Below are positions 1-11,280 of a stretch of 64,000 nucleotides of DNA, piece after piece. Positions within the stretch are counted from its first letter, which is position 1. Each line of letters opens with the position of its first letter. The notes beneath the pieces were generated by a model that worked only from the letters and a program-made list of their open reading frames with translations, ran no database searches and was not told where the DNA came from. The position numbers were made by a program, and so were the translations under genes. The DNA comes from Persicaria tinctoria. Taxonomy: Eukaryota > Streptophyta > Magnoliopsida > Caryophyllales > Polygonaceae. The stretch lies in assembly GCA_037127255.1 (NCBI GenBank), contig JBANSL010000008.1:42111373-42175372 (forward strand), in the 5' to 3' direction.

Positions 1-902
1 ACGATCTCGAACGGACTTTTCCCTGTGGACTCGTTCCGTTGGAGGTTGAACGAGAACTGGGCAACATCAAGGAGCTTGGGCCAGTCCTTCTAGGATGCGC
101 TCACATAATGTCTCAAGTACGTCTCGAGCAAGTTGTTGGCCCTCTCGGTCTGTCCGTTGGTCTGGGGATGGAAGGCTGTGTTGAACCTCAAGTCGGATCC
201 AAATAGTTTGAACAACTCAGTCCATAATCGCCCCATGAACCAAGAATCACGATCACTGATGATGGTCTCGGGCAGCCCCCAATACTTGACGATGTGCTTC
301 AGGAAAAGGCGGGCTGCTTCCTCGGCAGGGCACTCTTTAGACGCCGGGATGAAGGTAGCATACTTTGAGAGTCGATCCATGATGCCTAGAATACTCCCAT
401 ATCCCTCGACCTTGGGTAGTCCCTCGATGAAGTCCATGCTGATGCTTTGCCAAGGTCGTTCCGGCACGGGTAAGGGCTCCAATAGCCCGACGGGTAGCCG
501 CGGCTCAATCTTGTCTTGTTGGCACACAAGACACGTTCGGACATAAGTCTCCACATCATCGCGGAGCTGCGGCCAATAGTAGCGCTCCTCCACAAGCGTC
601 AGGGTGCGAGTGACTTCTGGGTGTCCGGCCCACTTGGAGTCATGGCATTCCCGGAGGACTTCTCTCCGTAGTCCTCCATAGTGGGGCACATAGACCCGTC
701 GTCCCTTCGTGTATATAAGGTCTCCTTCGATCCAGAATCTCCTCGTCTTTCCCTCTTGAATGGCCTCCTTGAGTGATCTCGCGGCTGGATCTTGATCGAG
801 ACCTTCTTTGATATGCTCGTCCAAAGCCCCTTGTGGCATGCTAATGGCAAGTAACTCGACCTTCCGGCTTAGTGCATTGGCCACGACATTTGCCTTGCCC
901 GG
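1..902 (-). pseudogene. Element A integrase with RNase H tail (broken)
   Basis: The frame opens in the last RNase H residues (PGKANVVANALSRK, where most relatives have ADALSR). It continues through an integrase zinc-binding region (CHDSKWAGHP followed by CLVCQQDK) and a catalytic core with acidic residues in SMDF, ISDRD and QTERANN, giving a plausible D,D,E triad. A TAG at 90-92 stops the frame, yet homology continues to base 1 in the same frame (DWPKLLDVAQFSFNLQ type). The stop fits a CAG-to-TAG change. The enzyme would join element cDNA to chromosomal DNA. The N-terminal side is cut off by the solo LTR at 903-2310. Confidence 0.88.
898..902. repeat. Target site duplication CCCGG (left)
   Basis: CCCGG at 898-902 is repeated at 2311-2315, exactly outside the TG...CA ends of the solo LTR. 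Both copies sit in the RNase H frame of element A at the codons for a Pro-Gly pair, so the insertion point is precise. Confidence 0.9.
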
Positions 903-2310
903 TGATAGCATGCATTTAGGTAGGCATATTAGGTTGCATTTAGCATGATTTAGATGTGCATAATGCATGGTTTAGGCTAGAATTGCATTTATACTTGTAT
1001 TGTTGGTAGAGTCGGAATCTACACGCTTTTATGGATTATTTCAGGTATATGTGAATCCGATGAGGAATGAGGAAGCTCATGGATGAAGGAAGAGTGAAGA
1101 GGAGGAAGAAAAGTGAAGAGCCCGGGAGCGGAATCGAAGTTAGAGAGCCTAAGTGAAGAACAAGTCAGCAAAAGTTGTCGCCAGACATGCTGAACTTGTT
1201 TCGCACTTTCTGGAGGCCTCGGTTGTCCGATTGACTATTATGACCATGCGTTGGAAAGCTCTTTTCGAGATCTACAACTTTCGTGTTGACATCGGGACCA
1301 AATTCGAAGAGGAAAAATCGCTGTGAACAGTAAAAGCCGCCCCGCGGCCCGAAGCTCGGACGAAGGTTTTCGCTAATCGCCGGCCGCCCCGCGGCCTAGG
1401 GTGGCTGCCCCGCGGCCCTCGCAGAAACACACCGTTCAGAATTGGACTTTAATTAGGGTTTTTTATATTGTTTTTGACCGACTTACTAAAGTCTTTTAAG
1501 AGACATTTTAGGTTATTCTTTCATGAACCTTATGCACTCTATTCCATTGTTGAGCGCGCCGTTGAGCATGAGCAACTAAACTCTCAAGGTTTCGCCTACA
1601 GTTTGGATATTTGATTGTTGAATTGTGAGTTTCTTAATCTAGTTCTTATTCCTATTGCAATGTTTTGACTTCCTTGTACTTAATTGCTTGAATGTGTTTT
1701 ATTCTCTCTGGCCTGATCAACTAGTTAGAGTAGATTCATTCAATTGCTAGGGTTTTGCAGATTCCTCGTAGCGAACCTTAACCCAAGTGGCAATCATATC
1801 CCTTTAGGACTCGTAGGACTAATTGGATGTGTAGGAAGTTGAATACATGTTGAATATCGACTCGTAGCTTGATATTATGTGTACCTTGGTTAATTCATAA
1901 TCTTAATGCTATCTCTAGGTTGAATCTTAACCGTGTTAGGGTTATTTAGAGATAAGGGTTGCTAGGACTCGTAGGACTAGTAATCTACCTAAGATCTGGA
2001 CAAGGACATTGATAGGAAAAGACAAGAACTAGAGGTTGAAACAAGGATCGAATTCATCAATTAAAGTGATAAATTGTAGGTGAACCTATTGATCTCCACT
2101 GAATTCTACAATCTATTATTGTTTGCTTGCTTCCGCTTTGATAAAAGGCGGATCTTTTCACACCAAAAACCCCCATCTTCTTACTAGCGATTAGAATTGA
2201 CACTTGAATTTATTAGATTTCCCTGTGGATCGAGCTCTTGCTTACACACTATACTAGTTGTGAGTTTGAGTATTCTTTGGCAAGAACAACGACAGGTTTT
2301 CCTCTTGTCA
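903..2310 (+). mobile_element. Solo LTR of family C in element A RNase H
   Basis: The 1,408 bp unit begins TGATAGCATGCATTTAGG and ends ...CCTCTTGTCA, and is flanked by CCCGG. It matches, in reverse, the LTRs of element C (26086-27530 and 31821-41832) but is clearly diverged. No internal sequence is present, so it is a solo LTR left by LTR-LTR recombination. It carries three copies of GC(C/T)GCCCCGCGGCC (1336-1349, 1383-1396, 1404-1417) in its U3-like part, and a TTGGAAAGCTCTTTTCGAG module at about 1250. I see no coding frame. Confidence 0.92.
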
Positions 2311-2693
2311 CCCGGCTTATACTCCAGCTCATAATCGAACTTTGCAAGGAAGTCTTGCCACCTTGCTTGCTTGGGCGTCAGCTTCTTCTGGCTTTGGAAA
2401 TAGCTCGTGGCGACGTTGTCCGTCTTCACCACGAACTTGGACCTGAGAAGGTAGTGACGCCAAGTCCTTAGGCAATGGACGATGGCCGTCATCTCCTTCT
2501 CTTGAATGGTGTAGCGCCGCTCAGTGTCATTAAGCTTCCGGCTCTCGAAAGCTATGGGATGCCTCTCTTGCATCAATACTCCTCCGATAGCAAAGTCGGA
2601 GGCATCGGTGTGAACTTCGAAAGGCACCGTATAGTTGGGCAGGGCTAGCACGGGCTCCTCAGTCATAGTCCTCTTAAGTCGGTCAAAGGCCTC
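2311..2693 (-). pseudogene. Element A RNase H (N-terminal part)
   Basis: Translation has the RNase H pattern of Ty3 elements: FEVHTDASDFAIGGVL (first catalytic Asp), ERRYTIQEKEMTAIVHCLRTWRHYLL and VVKTDNVAT, then YELEYKPG where the solo LTR interrupts. The first Met at 2666 is not a true start; the segment is in frame with reverse transcriptase upstream across a TAG at 2694-2696. RNase H removes RNA from the RNA-DNA hybrid in reverse transcription. The piece after the insertion resumes at 902. Confidence 0.88.
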
Positions 2694-3935
2694 CTAGCAC
2701 TCCAGACTCCACGCCCACGTTACGCCCGTCTTGAGAAAGTTTTTAAGTGGGGTGGCGATGTGCGAATATCCCTGCACGAACCGACGATAATAGTTGGCTA
2801 GCCCAAGGAAGGAGCGAAGTTCAGGTACCTTAGTCGGCGGCTCCCAGTCCACGATCGCCTTGATCTTTGCCGGGTCCATGCGTAGGCAGCCACTTCCCAC
2901 AATGTGGCCAAGGAAGGGCACTTCCTTCTGGGCAAATGAGCATTTCTCTTTCTTCACATAGAGCTCGTGCTCTCTTAGAACTTGAAAGACTTGCCGCAAG
3001 TGCTCCACATGTTCCTCAAGGTTGCGGCTATAGATGACTATGTCATCAAGGTAAACCACCACGAATTTATCAAGGAAAGGATGGAGTACCTTGTTCATCA
3101 AGGTGCAGAAGGTTGCCGATGCGTTGGTTAGCCCAAAGGGCATAACTATTAACTCGTATGCCCCGTACCGAGTCACGCACGCCGTCTTCTCCTCATCGCC
3201 TTCTGTGATCCTCACTTGATAGTACCCGGACCTCAAGTCGAGCTTTGTGAACCATCGAGCATCTCCAAGTCGATCAAAGAGCTCGTCAATGAGAGGGATC
3301 ATGTACTTGTTCTTGATGGTCAGCTTGTTCAGCGCCCGGTAGTCGATGCACATACGGAGACTACCATCGTGCTTCCGTTGGAACAAGACGGGCGCTCCAT
3401 AGGGGGACTTGGATGGACGGATGTAGTCTGCATCAAGCAAGTCCTTAAGTTGCTTCCTAAGCTCCTCCAGCTCTGGCGGGGCCATGCGATAGGGTGCTCG
3501 GGCAGGAGGCTGGGCTCCGGGCACCAACTCGATCTTATGATCGACTTTCCTTTTCGGAGGAAGTCTCTTCGGAAGCTCGGGTGGCATCACGTCTTGGTAT
3601 GCTTCAAGGACTGCACATACCTCGGGTGGAGCCTTAGTCTCCTCCACCGTCGACTCTTCCACCTTGAGAGTCGCTAAGTAAGTAGGCTCCTCGCGCCTTA
3701 GCCCCTTAGCAAGTTGAATAGCCGAGACAACATGGGGGCTTGGACCCGTCTCTCGCCGGACTTGCACCACACATTGGTGTTCCGGGTCCAAGATGCATAT
3801 GCAGTTGGCGAACGGCACAAGGAGAGCATGGATACGATCGAGGAAGTTAAGACCGATAACAAGATCATAGTCATCCAGGGGGATTACCTCGATCGGGACC
3901 TTGCCGGTCCAGTCGCCTAGCTTCACCTCAACTCC
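2694..3935 (-). pseudogene. Element A protease end and reverse transcriptase
   Basis: A continuous frame of about 410 codons follows the in-frame TGA at 3936-3938. The N-terminal part ([16 protein letters not shown]) closes the aspartic protease. A spacer ([19 protein letters not shown]) leads into reverse transcriptase with the usual blocks: [68 protein letters not shown] and the catalytic YLDD at 3042-3053. The thumb and connection ([21 protein letters not shown]) follow. The stop at 2694 has the form expected from CAG to TAG, and TGA at 3936 that expected from CGA. Confidence 0.9.
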
Positions 3936-5111
3936 TCATGCGATCCCAAGGGTCGGCACTTCCTTGGAGTTCACGGTCTTGATCCACCCATTGCTCTCGG
4001 ACACCACAAGTCCTAGCTTCCTAGATGTGCCTTCGGACATGAATAAGTCGGAAGCTCCGGTGTCAACCGAGGCACTAAGCTTTGTCCCCGCTACCACGGT
4101 GTCTGCGAACATTAGTCCCTTCTTCTTGGCGAGTCCTTTCGCCTTGATGGAACTTAGCATGATGGTGCCCAGCTTCAAGGTGTTCGCCTCGGATTCTCGC
4201 TCCTGCAATGCTATGGCGTTCAGCTTGGCCTTTGTCGGACAGTCCTTCATCGGGTGGTTCCCATCGCAAAGGAAGCATGTCAAGGGCTGGCTCTCCGGTC
4301 TCTTGCCCTTGTTTCGATCCCACCACGGCTTGTCCTTGGTCTTAGACTCCTTGGACTCCTTAGACTCCTCGTCGCTCCTCGGGGACTTAGGCTTGCTCCT
4401 CTCACGGTCCCTACCGGTATGTCCCTTGTTCTTCGAGGAGTTTCCGCTCTCTTGTCCCTTAGTGAACTCGAACAAGGAGTCAGCGGTGGTCATGGCGTCG
4501 GTTATGTTGGCAACGTTCCGACGTTGGAGCTCTAGCTTTGCCCATGGTTTGAGTCCATCCATGAACCCAAAGAATGCCTCCTCCTCACCAATGTTGGTGA
4601 TTTGGAGCATGAGCTCCGAAAACTCCTTGACATACTCACGCATAGTCCCTCGTTGCGTGAGTCGACGAAGCTTGGCCCGGGCTTCGTCGTTGGCATAGGT
4701 GTGGCAGAATTGCTTCTTGAACTCAGCTTCAAAGTCGGCCCAAGTTGTGATCGGGGCACCTCCAGCCCGGTCACTCGTTCTACGCCTCCACCAAAGTAAG
4801 GCTATATCGGAAAGGTAAAGGGTTGCAGTACTTACCTTCCGTTCATCGTCCGTGATCCCCACCACTCGGAAGTATTGCTCCATGCCCCAAAGGAAGTTCT
4901 CCACATCCTTCGCTGACTGGCTCCCCTTGAACTCCTTCGGCTTAGGTGTGTCCACCTTTTGCGCGGGAATGATGGTTCCCCCAAGCATGCCGGCACCCAC
5001 TACCGTCTTGCATGTCTCGAGCTCCCTCTCGAGCTTCTCCATCTTCTCGCGCATTGTCACCACCAACTCCTCAAGAGTCTCATTGCGCCTGGTCACGGCC
5101 ACCACCATGGC
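3936..5111 (-). pseudogene. Element A gag and aspartic protease
   Basis: About 390 codons. The first part is a coiled coil (MREKMEKLERELETC), then the Ty3 Gag capsid domain (DVENFLWGMEQYF, TATLYLSDIALLWWRRR, FKKQFCHTYANDEARAKLRRLTQRGTMREYVKEF), a charged linker, and one zinc knuckle CFLCDGNHPMKDC, spaced CX2CX3HX4C, one residue shorter than the usual CX2CX4HX4C. The protease follows with active-site DTGAS near 4046-4072. Gag packages element RNA; the protease cuts the polyprotein. The start is the continuation of a frame opening at 5351, not the Met at 5108, because the two parts share one frame. Confidence 0.9.
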
Positions 5112-5351
5112 CTAGAGATCATCGTCCTTCTTGGACAGATCTTCATGGGCACCCTTGAGATCATCGACGGACTTCTCCATGTCGTCGACCCTTCCGACGG
5201 TGTCCTCGATGTTGTCACGGACCTCTCCCATGGATAACTCTATCTTCTCCAAGCGAGCCTCAAAGCTTGCCAAGATGTCCTTGGAAGCCCCACGGGTGGT
5301 CTTCTTCTTCTGGGTTTGATCGAAAACATCGGGTGTGGGAAACTCGGCCAT
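5112..5351 (-). pseudogene. Element A Gag N-terminus
   Basis: ATG at 5351 lies 12 bases downstream of the primer binding site, the expected place for a Gag start. The 79 codons encode a coiled-coil-prone segment (LEARLEKIELSMGEVRDNIED type heptads with VGRVDDMEKSVDDLK) and end at TAG 5112-5114, in frame with the rest of gag. The stop could come from CAG or TGG by one transition. I read it as the true N-terminus of Gag cut off by a nonsense mutation. Confidence 0.82.
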
Positions 5352-5363
5352 CTCGAACCTTAT

Positions 5364-5375
5364 GCTCTGATACCA
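5364..5375 (-). other. Primer binding site of element A (tRNA-iMet type)
   Basis: Minus strand TGGTATCAGAGC, two bases inside the LTR end. It is the common plant retrotransposon primer site complementary to initiator methionine tRNA. Confidence 0.93.
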
Positions 5376-5377
5376 CT

Positions 5378-5886
5378 TGACACAACTCGACTTACTTCGG
5401 ATGCTAGTCGTGCGGCTCTTAGGCACTTTTCTCGATCAGTGACTAAGTCAAGCCTTAAAGTTGTGCGGAAGAGAGATGGCTAAAAACTCCGAAAGTTATT
5501 GGAAGCTTGTGGGAAGGCTTTGTGTGGGAAATGAGAGCTTTGATTGCTTGTGAAATGCTTGGATGGTTACAAATGGTGGGGTGGCTCCCTATTTATAGCC
5601 AAGGCCCGAAGTGCTTGGAAAATTCTAGACCATGCCTTTGCTAGGTCTTTCTAGATCTTTCCTAAGTGGGCTAGGCTTCCTAAGTCTCTAGAATTCTCTA
5701 GGACTTCCTATACATGGCTAAGAGTCTCCACAAGTCTCCGTAAGGTTCCGGAGCCTTCTATACATGGGTGGAGATCTCCATAATGTTCTCCAAGGTTCTA
5801 GAACTTTCTGGACATATCTAGATTAGTCCGGAAGCTAGCGGAGGCATCATCGGGTTGTTTTGGGGCCGGAAACGCGGCCCGTTACA
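5378..5886 (-). repeat. 5' LTR of element A
   Basis: Minus strand begins TGTAACGGGCCGCG and ends GTTGTGTCA, 509 bp with TG...CA ends, directly before the primer site. It holds a TATA box at 5589-5598 and short repeats of CTAGAACC/CTAGAGA-like words between 5620 and 5830. The partner LTR is outside the window, so the duplication CTAGT (5887-5891) cannot be checked. Confidence 0.85.
5589..5598 (-). promoter_or_regulatory. TATA box in LTR of element A
   Basis: Minus strand CTATAAATAG, centrally placed in the LTR. The next 18 bases downstream are repeated outside the element at 6184-6208. Confidence 0.65.
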
Positions 5887-7369
5887 CTAGTTCTACCATT
5901 TCTACTCTAGACTTTGTACACTCATTTGGCTTCTTCTTTTTTGTTCCAGTTTTTTTTCGTTTCGTTTTTTTTTTTAATATATTTGTTGACGTAATAATTG
6001 TGATAATTGTGAATAAATTATATTATTCAGTTAAATTTCAAAGATTATTCGTATATAAGGGAACAATTGTTCCGTTCAACGAAATTTGAGAGATTATTCG
6101 GTTAAATTTAAGAGATTATTCGTAGGTAAGATGACGAATATTGTTTGTGTGTTTATTAGTTTTGGGGGTTAAAAGATTTATTAATAAATAGGGAGCCACC
6201 CCACCATTAAGTTTGAAAAAATTATCTATAAAAACTATGCATTGTTCAATGAGTGGTCTTTGAGAGATTATTCGGATAAACTCAACAAATTATTCGTATA
6301 TATATAAATGCAATATTTTTGTCATGTTTTCTTGTGTAGTTGAGAATGCATGAGTTATCCATAGCAATAATTGAATTGTTCATTTTAATATGTAATAAAT
6401 TATTCATAGAAATGTCTTAATTGTTCATTGATATCTGATAAATTATTCGTAAAAATGTATATATTCTTCGTTGATATCTGCTAAATTATTCGTAGATATA
6501 ATTGAATTAATGAGTAGTTATTTGTAAGGATTTATTTTATCCTAATATATTTAAAATTAGTATAGTAGAAATAACTAAATTATTCATAAATCCATGTTTT
6601 CACTTTGGAATTCATATATAAATTTGGAAATGTAAAAGCAACCATTGGTTCTTTTTTTTAATGTCGAGTTTTTTTTCCGATGTTGAGTATTTTTTCAACC
6701 AGTATATACATTATTGAGTAATTTTATGACGTTATTCACACACACACGCTAATATGGTTGTGAAAAACTAATTATCTATATAAGAATTATTCAATAATGT
6801 GTGAAGGATTATTCGTAAATATAAATTAATATGCTTTCTAAAAAAAATTATTGGTATATATAAGTGCGAATATGGATGTGAAAGACTATTCATACATATA
6901 TTAGAATTATTCAATAATATGTGAATGATTATTCGTACGCAGACGAATTATTTATGACCTTTTGTTTTTATTTGGTAACAATATTGTCCGCGCTGAAACA
7001 ATATTATTTGTGTAAAGATAAATTATTTATGAATATAAAAGATTATTCCTACCATTTCTAAACCCGGACTAAGAAGGTTTCAAATTGATTGTATCATTTC
7101 TTTAGTTTTTGGAAGCATACAAACAAAACCAAATTTGAGCCGTAATTTTTTTTATAAAAAATTGATGGGGCCAGTAGTGATTTCCCATTTTCAGATTTGT
7201 CTGCCTAAAAAAAAAAACAAAAAAACAAACAGCTTTCGGTTTGTTTTTGTACCACACGAGCAAGGACTTGGGATGAAGTCTGAACCGCCGATTTCACTCA
7301 ATTTAAAGACTCAGATTTGTTCACAAATTGTATCCTAAGAGGTGTTTACACCGGAACCACCCCCCTCAC

Positions 7370-7371
<2 letters not shown>
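5887..7371. repeat. AT-rich region with recurring TTATTCG word, no gene
   Basis: No credible coding frame. From about 5990 to 7040 the word (A)ATTATTCGTA or a near variant (ATTATTCATA, TTATTCGGAT, TTGTTCATT) recurs more than twenty times at irregular 15-60 base spacing, often followed by TATATA. It could be a decayed minisatellite or the body of an unrecognised transposon. A 25-base copy of the element A TATA segment sits at 6184-6208. Confidence 0.6.

Positions 7372-7373
<2 letters not shown>

Positions 7374-7425
<52 letters not shown>
7374..7425. repeat. (AT)n microsatellite
   Basis: About 26 uninterrupted AT units running into ACACAC at the right edge. Confidence 0.95.
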
Positions 7426-7433
<8 letters not shown>

Positions 7434-8397
7434 TACCCATGCCATATATGCAACCACCGTGTCGTTTTTGCAAATAACAAAATAGGTCGATCATAATCTT
7501 CAAAAAGGATTAAATACACTTGACCTTGACTGGTTGATCAAAATGCATCATCGATCTTCATTCATGTAGAGAAAAAAATAAGGATATATATATATTATTC
7601 AAATGACCAAAGAGTTAGAAGATTGTCTTATAATTAATACACATACACAATTTTTATTTTTGGATAAAAAGACCACCACTTTTTCTGGATAATACTGCAA
7701 GAACATGAACGATTGGAGATCCACTCTATTGGGGTAGGTCGATCAAGTTACGTTGTTGATGCTACCAAGACCTTAAGCTAGATGAATGCAATGGTGGTTT
7801 GGTGTTTATCATAACATGGAGCTAACTTATTTTATGCTGATGCAATACAATCTGCGGTAAGGAAAGTTAGTCCAATGAAGGAATGAAAGAAGCTTTGGGC
7901 TTTCGTAAAAGCTTTTGCTGAATTTTCCAGCCACTTCTTTTCTTCTCAGCTATTTTCTATAAACACAAATCTAAAGGTTAAGCCTGAAACCCTTCAAATT
8001 GAAGCTAGAATTAGACACTCTTTTCGATCAAGTGTTCATTGAATCAAATTAACCAAAAAATGAACTGATCAAGTATTTATTGAAGCTAGATTTATACATT
8101 CTTCGATATAACTAGGGAGTTATGTTGCATGAATGTTAATCATAGCTCAAATGCATCTCTTCATTAGAGGCAACCATAAATTCCCCCACACAGCAGAACC
8201 ATCAATGCCTATTTGTCATAACTACAAAAATGCCTATAGGCTTCAATTTCAACCAACCCCCGAAAGTCCATCAGCACACCCAATAACAGAAAATGATCAA
8301 TAACAAATGACCATAAGTATAACAAGAAGATGAGGACAATGAAGAAGAAAGTTTATCAGTTTTTGAGGATCAATATATGAATAATAGAATGCATAAC
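7426..8397. other. Intergenic stretch with no recognised feature
   Basis: AT-rich DNA with no long frame on either strand. Short A/T runs only. It may include the 3' end of the CACTA element that starts at 13926, but I found no clear CACTA terminus here. Confidence 0.5.
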
Positions 8398-11280
8398 CTA
8401 TGGCAGACTAGAGTGACTAGTTGAATCGTCGCTGACTGAATGGTTTGGAGAGTTAGATGCATCTATGTCCTTTTCTTGAAAATTTGGAAGAACCAGATTC
8501 ATTCCAGGGTTAGCCTCCTTTACCTTAGATAACAGTTGAGTTAAAATTTCTTCCAAACGTGTTGCTAATGTCTCTTCAAAGTGTGCTGCAATTTCTTCTC
8601 TTACTTTTCCCTCCATTTGTTTTGTGATGCTCTCTAAGAAAACCGATAGGACTATGAATGGTGTCTTTCCATCCTTGCTCTTCACCTTTGACTCCGTGAC
8701 ACCTCTCTCATACAAACGCATGCGGCCACTATGTTCCTTCTTAGTGATAACATCAAAATATGGATCACCTTTTCTACTTCCATCCTCTAATGTTGTTAGA
8801 GTCTTCATTTTCTTCTATTACAGCCAAAAAAAAAAAAGAAAAAATATATTAGGCTAAATAAATAAGGGCATCTTATGCAAACAAGAATAATTTGACAATT
8901 GGTAATGCTAATGTACGAGCATGCAAAGCTGAGAAACATGAAACATAACTAGTTTCTTTTTTCCATTGATGCACCGATGAAAAAAAAACAGAGACATTGA
9001 TTGTGGAGTATATTGAAAAGGTGAAAGATTATGCTCACAATATTTTCTAGAGTGTCTTCATTTTGTGTAACGTAGGTACGTCCAGCAGTCCGCTTTCTCG
9101 ATTCTATGTACACTTCCGCTTGTGATGGAAACTTCTTGTTTGGTTCATCTTGTTGCTTTTCATATATGGTACAAAAGAATAAGATGAATCTTAATTAGAA
9201 GTCTATAAGTTAAAGCAGTTAACATTGTAAAAGAATGAAGGAATTACGGTTCATCAAGGACAAAAAACATTACCAACTTATGACGTAACATAGCTAGCGA
9301 TTTTGGACCCATGGTATGCATGTCACTTTGCATTTCTCAGTTCCTTTTGTTGGTTGCACTTCTTTCCTATGAATTAGAATTAAAAACATACCATAACGTT
9401 ACTGGAAAAAGAAGAATGAGGTGTATAGGTAACTAAATGTGTGTTAGTTGTTACAATTATACAAAAGATACATATATACCTTTGCTACATCTGTTTCCCA
9501 GTATTGTACAAGTTCCGTCCATTGATCTACTGAAACCGGCTCAGGACGATCAACCAACCTTTCCTCTAAGGTCTTATGTGGATAGTAATGCATGTCCTCC
9601 AATCTTTATTTGTAAGACCGCCACAAAACATTAACAGTTTGAAGCACATACTTCTTACCTTCATTTGGGACTATGTATCGCTTCTGGAAAAAAATGATAA
9701 ATTGAAAGAGATATTAATAAACATATATACATATAAGGATAATGAATTAAGATCGGAAAGTAGCATGCACAAGTATATTACCGTGACATATTCCCAAATT
9801 TTCTCCTTTGTCGGCACATAAGTCCAGCTTATGAAATTCAATGGATCAAGAATAGGGTCTTAGCCACAGTTCCTAAAAAGCGGCTGAACCTCTCCACAAT
9901 TTCTTGGGTTGGCCCTACTGGTTGTTGCATACTATTTAAAATAATAGCATCACGCTTGCCCATTGTACGAGCATGCACTTCCAACAAAGCAGTTCTCCCT
10001 CGATGCCTCTTCTCTTTAGGCACTAGGTAAAAATATTACATGTCAAATGTGTTACGACATGAAGAAAAGAAGGCAAAAAACTTTTATATATATGATGTAA
10101 ACTACTTGCATTCTCATTTCTTAAGCATATATAAGTACCACTATCAAACAAGAATAAAAAGAGTTTGAGCCTCGGTAAAGTCTATATGGTGAGTCATTTG
10201 ATGATGTTATTAAGAAAATAAATTGAGGAGATGTCACAATTTACATTCACCCAAAGAAGACTATTTCAAGAGAGAGTAAAAGATAAAGTTGAATATTCAA
10301 CTAACAGTTTAAATTCAAGTCAAGGTCTCAATCCAAATGATATAAATTAATAGAGATCAAGGAGTTTAAAGGAACTACCATTGTGCATTCAGGATGAGCA
10401 ACTACCTGGATTCTCGTTCCTGGCATTATTGTTTTCAGCACTTTCATTTTCAGCAACTTGCACGTTTCTAGCAACTGCTACAACTGTCTCATCTTCTACT
10501 TCATTTACATTATTTTCAGCACCCTCTTCAGAAGCCATCTCATTTATATCTTCAGAAGCTTGCGGTGAGATATGATCATGATTGCGGAGATGCACATCAT
10601 TATTTTGAACAGTTGAATCTTGTCATCTCATGTTCACATATGCTAGCAGAGAACCAGGGGCACAATAAGCCTTTTGGTTTTGTGGCATCAAAGACACCAT
10701 TTTAGACGATTGTGCTTCATCTTGTCCCCGAGTCTTTGATTTATTATGTTGAATTCTTACATTAGTTGAATCCTTCTTACCTCTTGAACACTTCATATTC
10801 ATTGGCACCTACAAAATGTGTCATTATAGTCATAAAATGACCAGTGACAAGTTGTAAAATCAAACAAAGTAGGAAATGCATGCTCTATTAGGTTCACTCA
10901 AGGGTTGCGACTGAGGATCACGATCGTGGTTATCAACCTTTTCACAGTTTAAGAAAATAGCAACGAAATTATATGTATCCATACAATTAAAATTAAAGCA
11001 CCTATAAAATCTTAAATTCTTAACAAGTCTATTCAAAGGGTCATTGTACCTCCAATTGACAATCCATATCTTCACCTTCTTCTGATAAGTTGCCTTCATT
11101 CTGTAGATTTTTTAAGACTTGTTCCAACCTTTTGCGAAGTGCTTCATTTGCTATTAACAACTTAGCATCACAACCAACAACTTTCATTTTTTCAGCATTG
11201 GATAATACTCGTTTCAACCTTTGTTTGTCATACTCGGGGATGCATTCTTTCTGTTGTGAAGGCTTGTCCCTCTTTCCCAT
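8398..11280 (-). pseudogene. Transposase_24 (Ptta/En/Spm, TNPA-like) pseudogene
   Basis: Scattered minus-strand blocks follow the order of the plant Transposase_24 domain. They are a coiled N-terminal piece (11280-11041), a low-complexity acidic piece (10595-10389), a block from 10023 (GPTQEIVERFSRFLGTVAK, then WTYVPTKEKIWEYVTV at about 9850-9780), KRYIVPNEGKKYVLQ and WRSYK (about 9690-9610), RPEPVSVDQWTELVQYWETD (about 9560-9480), MGPKSLAMLRHKL (about 9325-9285), FPSQAEVYIESRKRTAGRTY (about 9155-9075), and a C-terminal piece 8808-8398 with GRMRLYERGVTE and a coiled coil. Stops and frame changes separate them; some gaps may be introns. In CACTA elements this protein binds terminal repeats. 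Assignment rests on remembered motif order. Confidence 0.75.

Larger units (their letters stand above)
1..5886 (-). mobile_element. Element A: Ty3/gypsy chromovirus-like LTR retrotransposon (5' part)
   Basis: Read on the minus strand the order is 5' LTR (5886 to 5378), tRNA-iMet-type primer site, gag, protease, reverse transcriptase, RNase H and integrase, the Ty3/gypsy order. The integrase end, any chromodomain and the 3' LTR lie beyond the window start. Gag to integrase stays in one frame, broken only by four point stops (5112, 3936, 2694, 90) and one solo LTR insertion at 903-2310. A short LTR (509 bp), iMet primer and YLDD reverse transcriptase fit chromoviruses; I cannot fix the clade without the chromodomain. 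Confidence 0.9.

Noticed and set aside
7374..8397. Left CACTA terminus
   Set aside because: I looked for an inverted partner of CACTACTACATAAAGG and found only weak CACT words, so I did not call an end.
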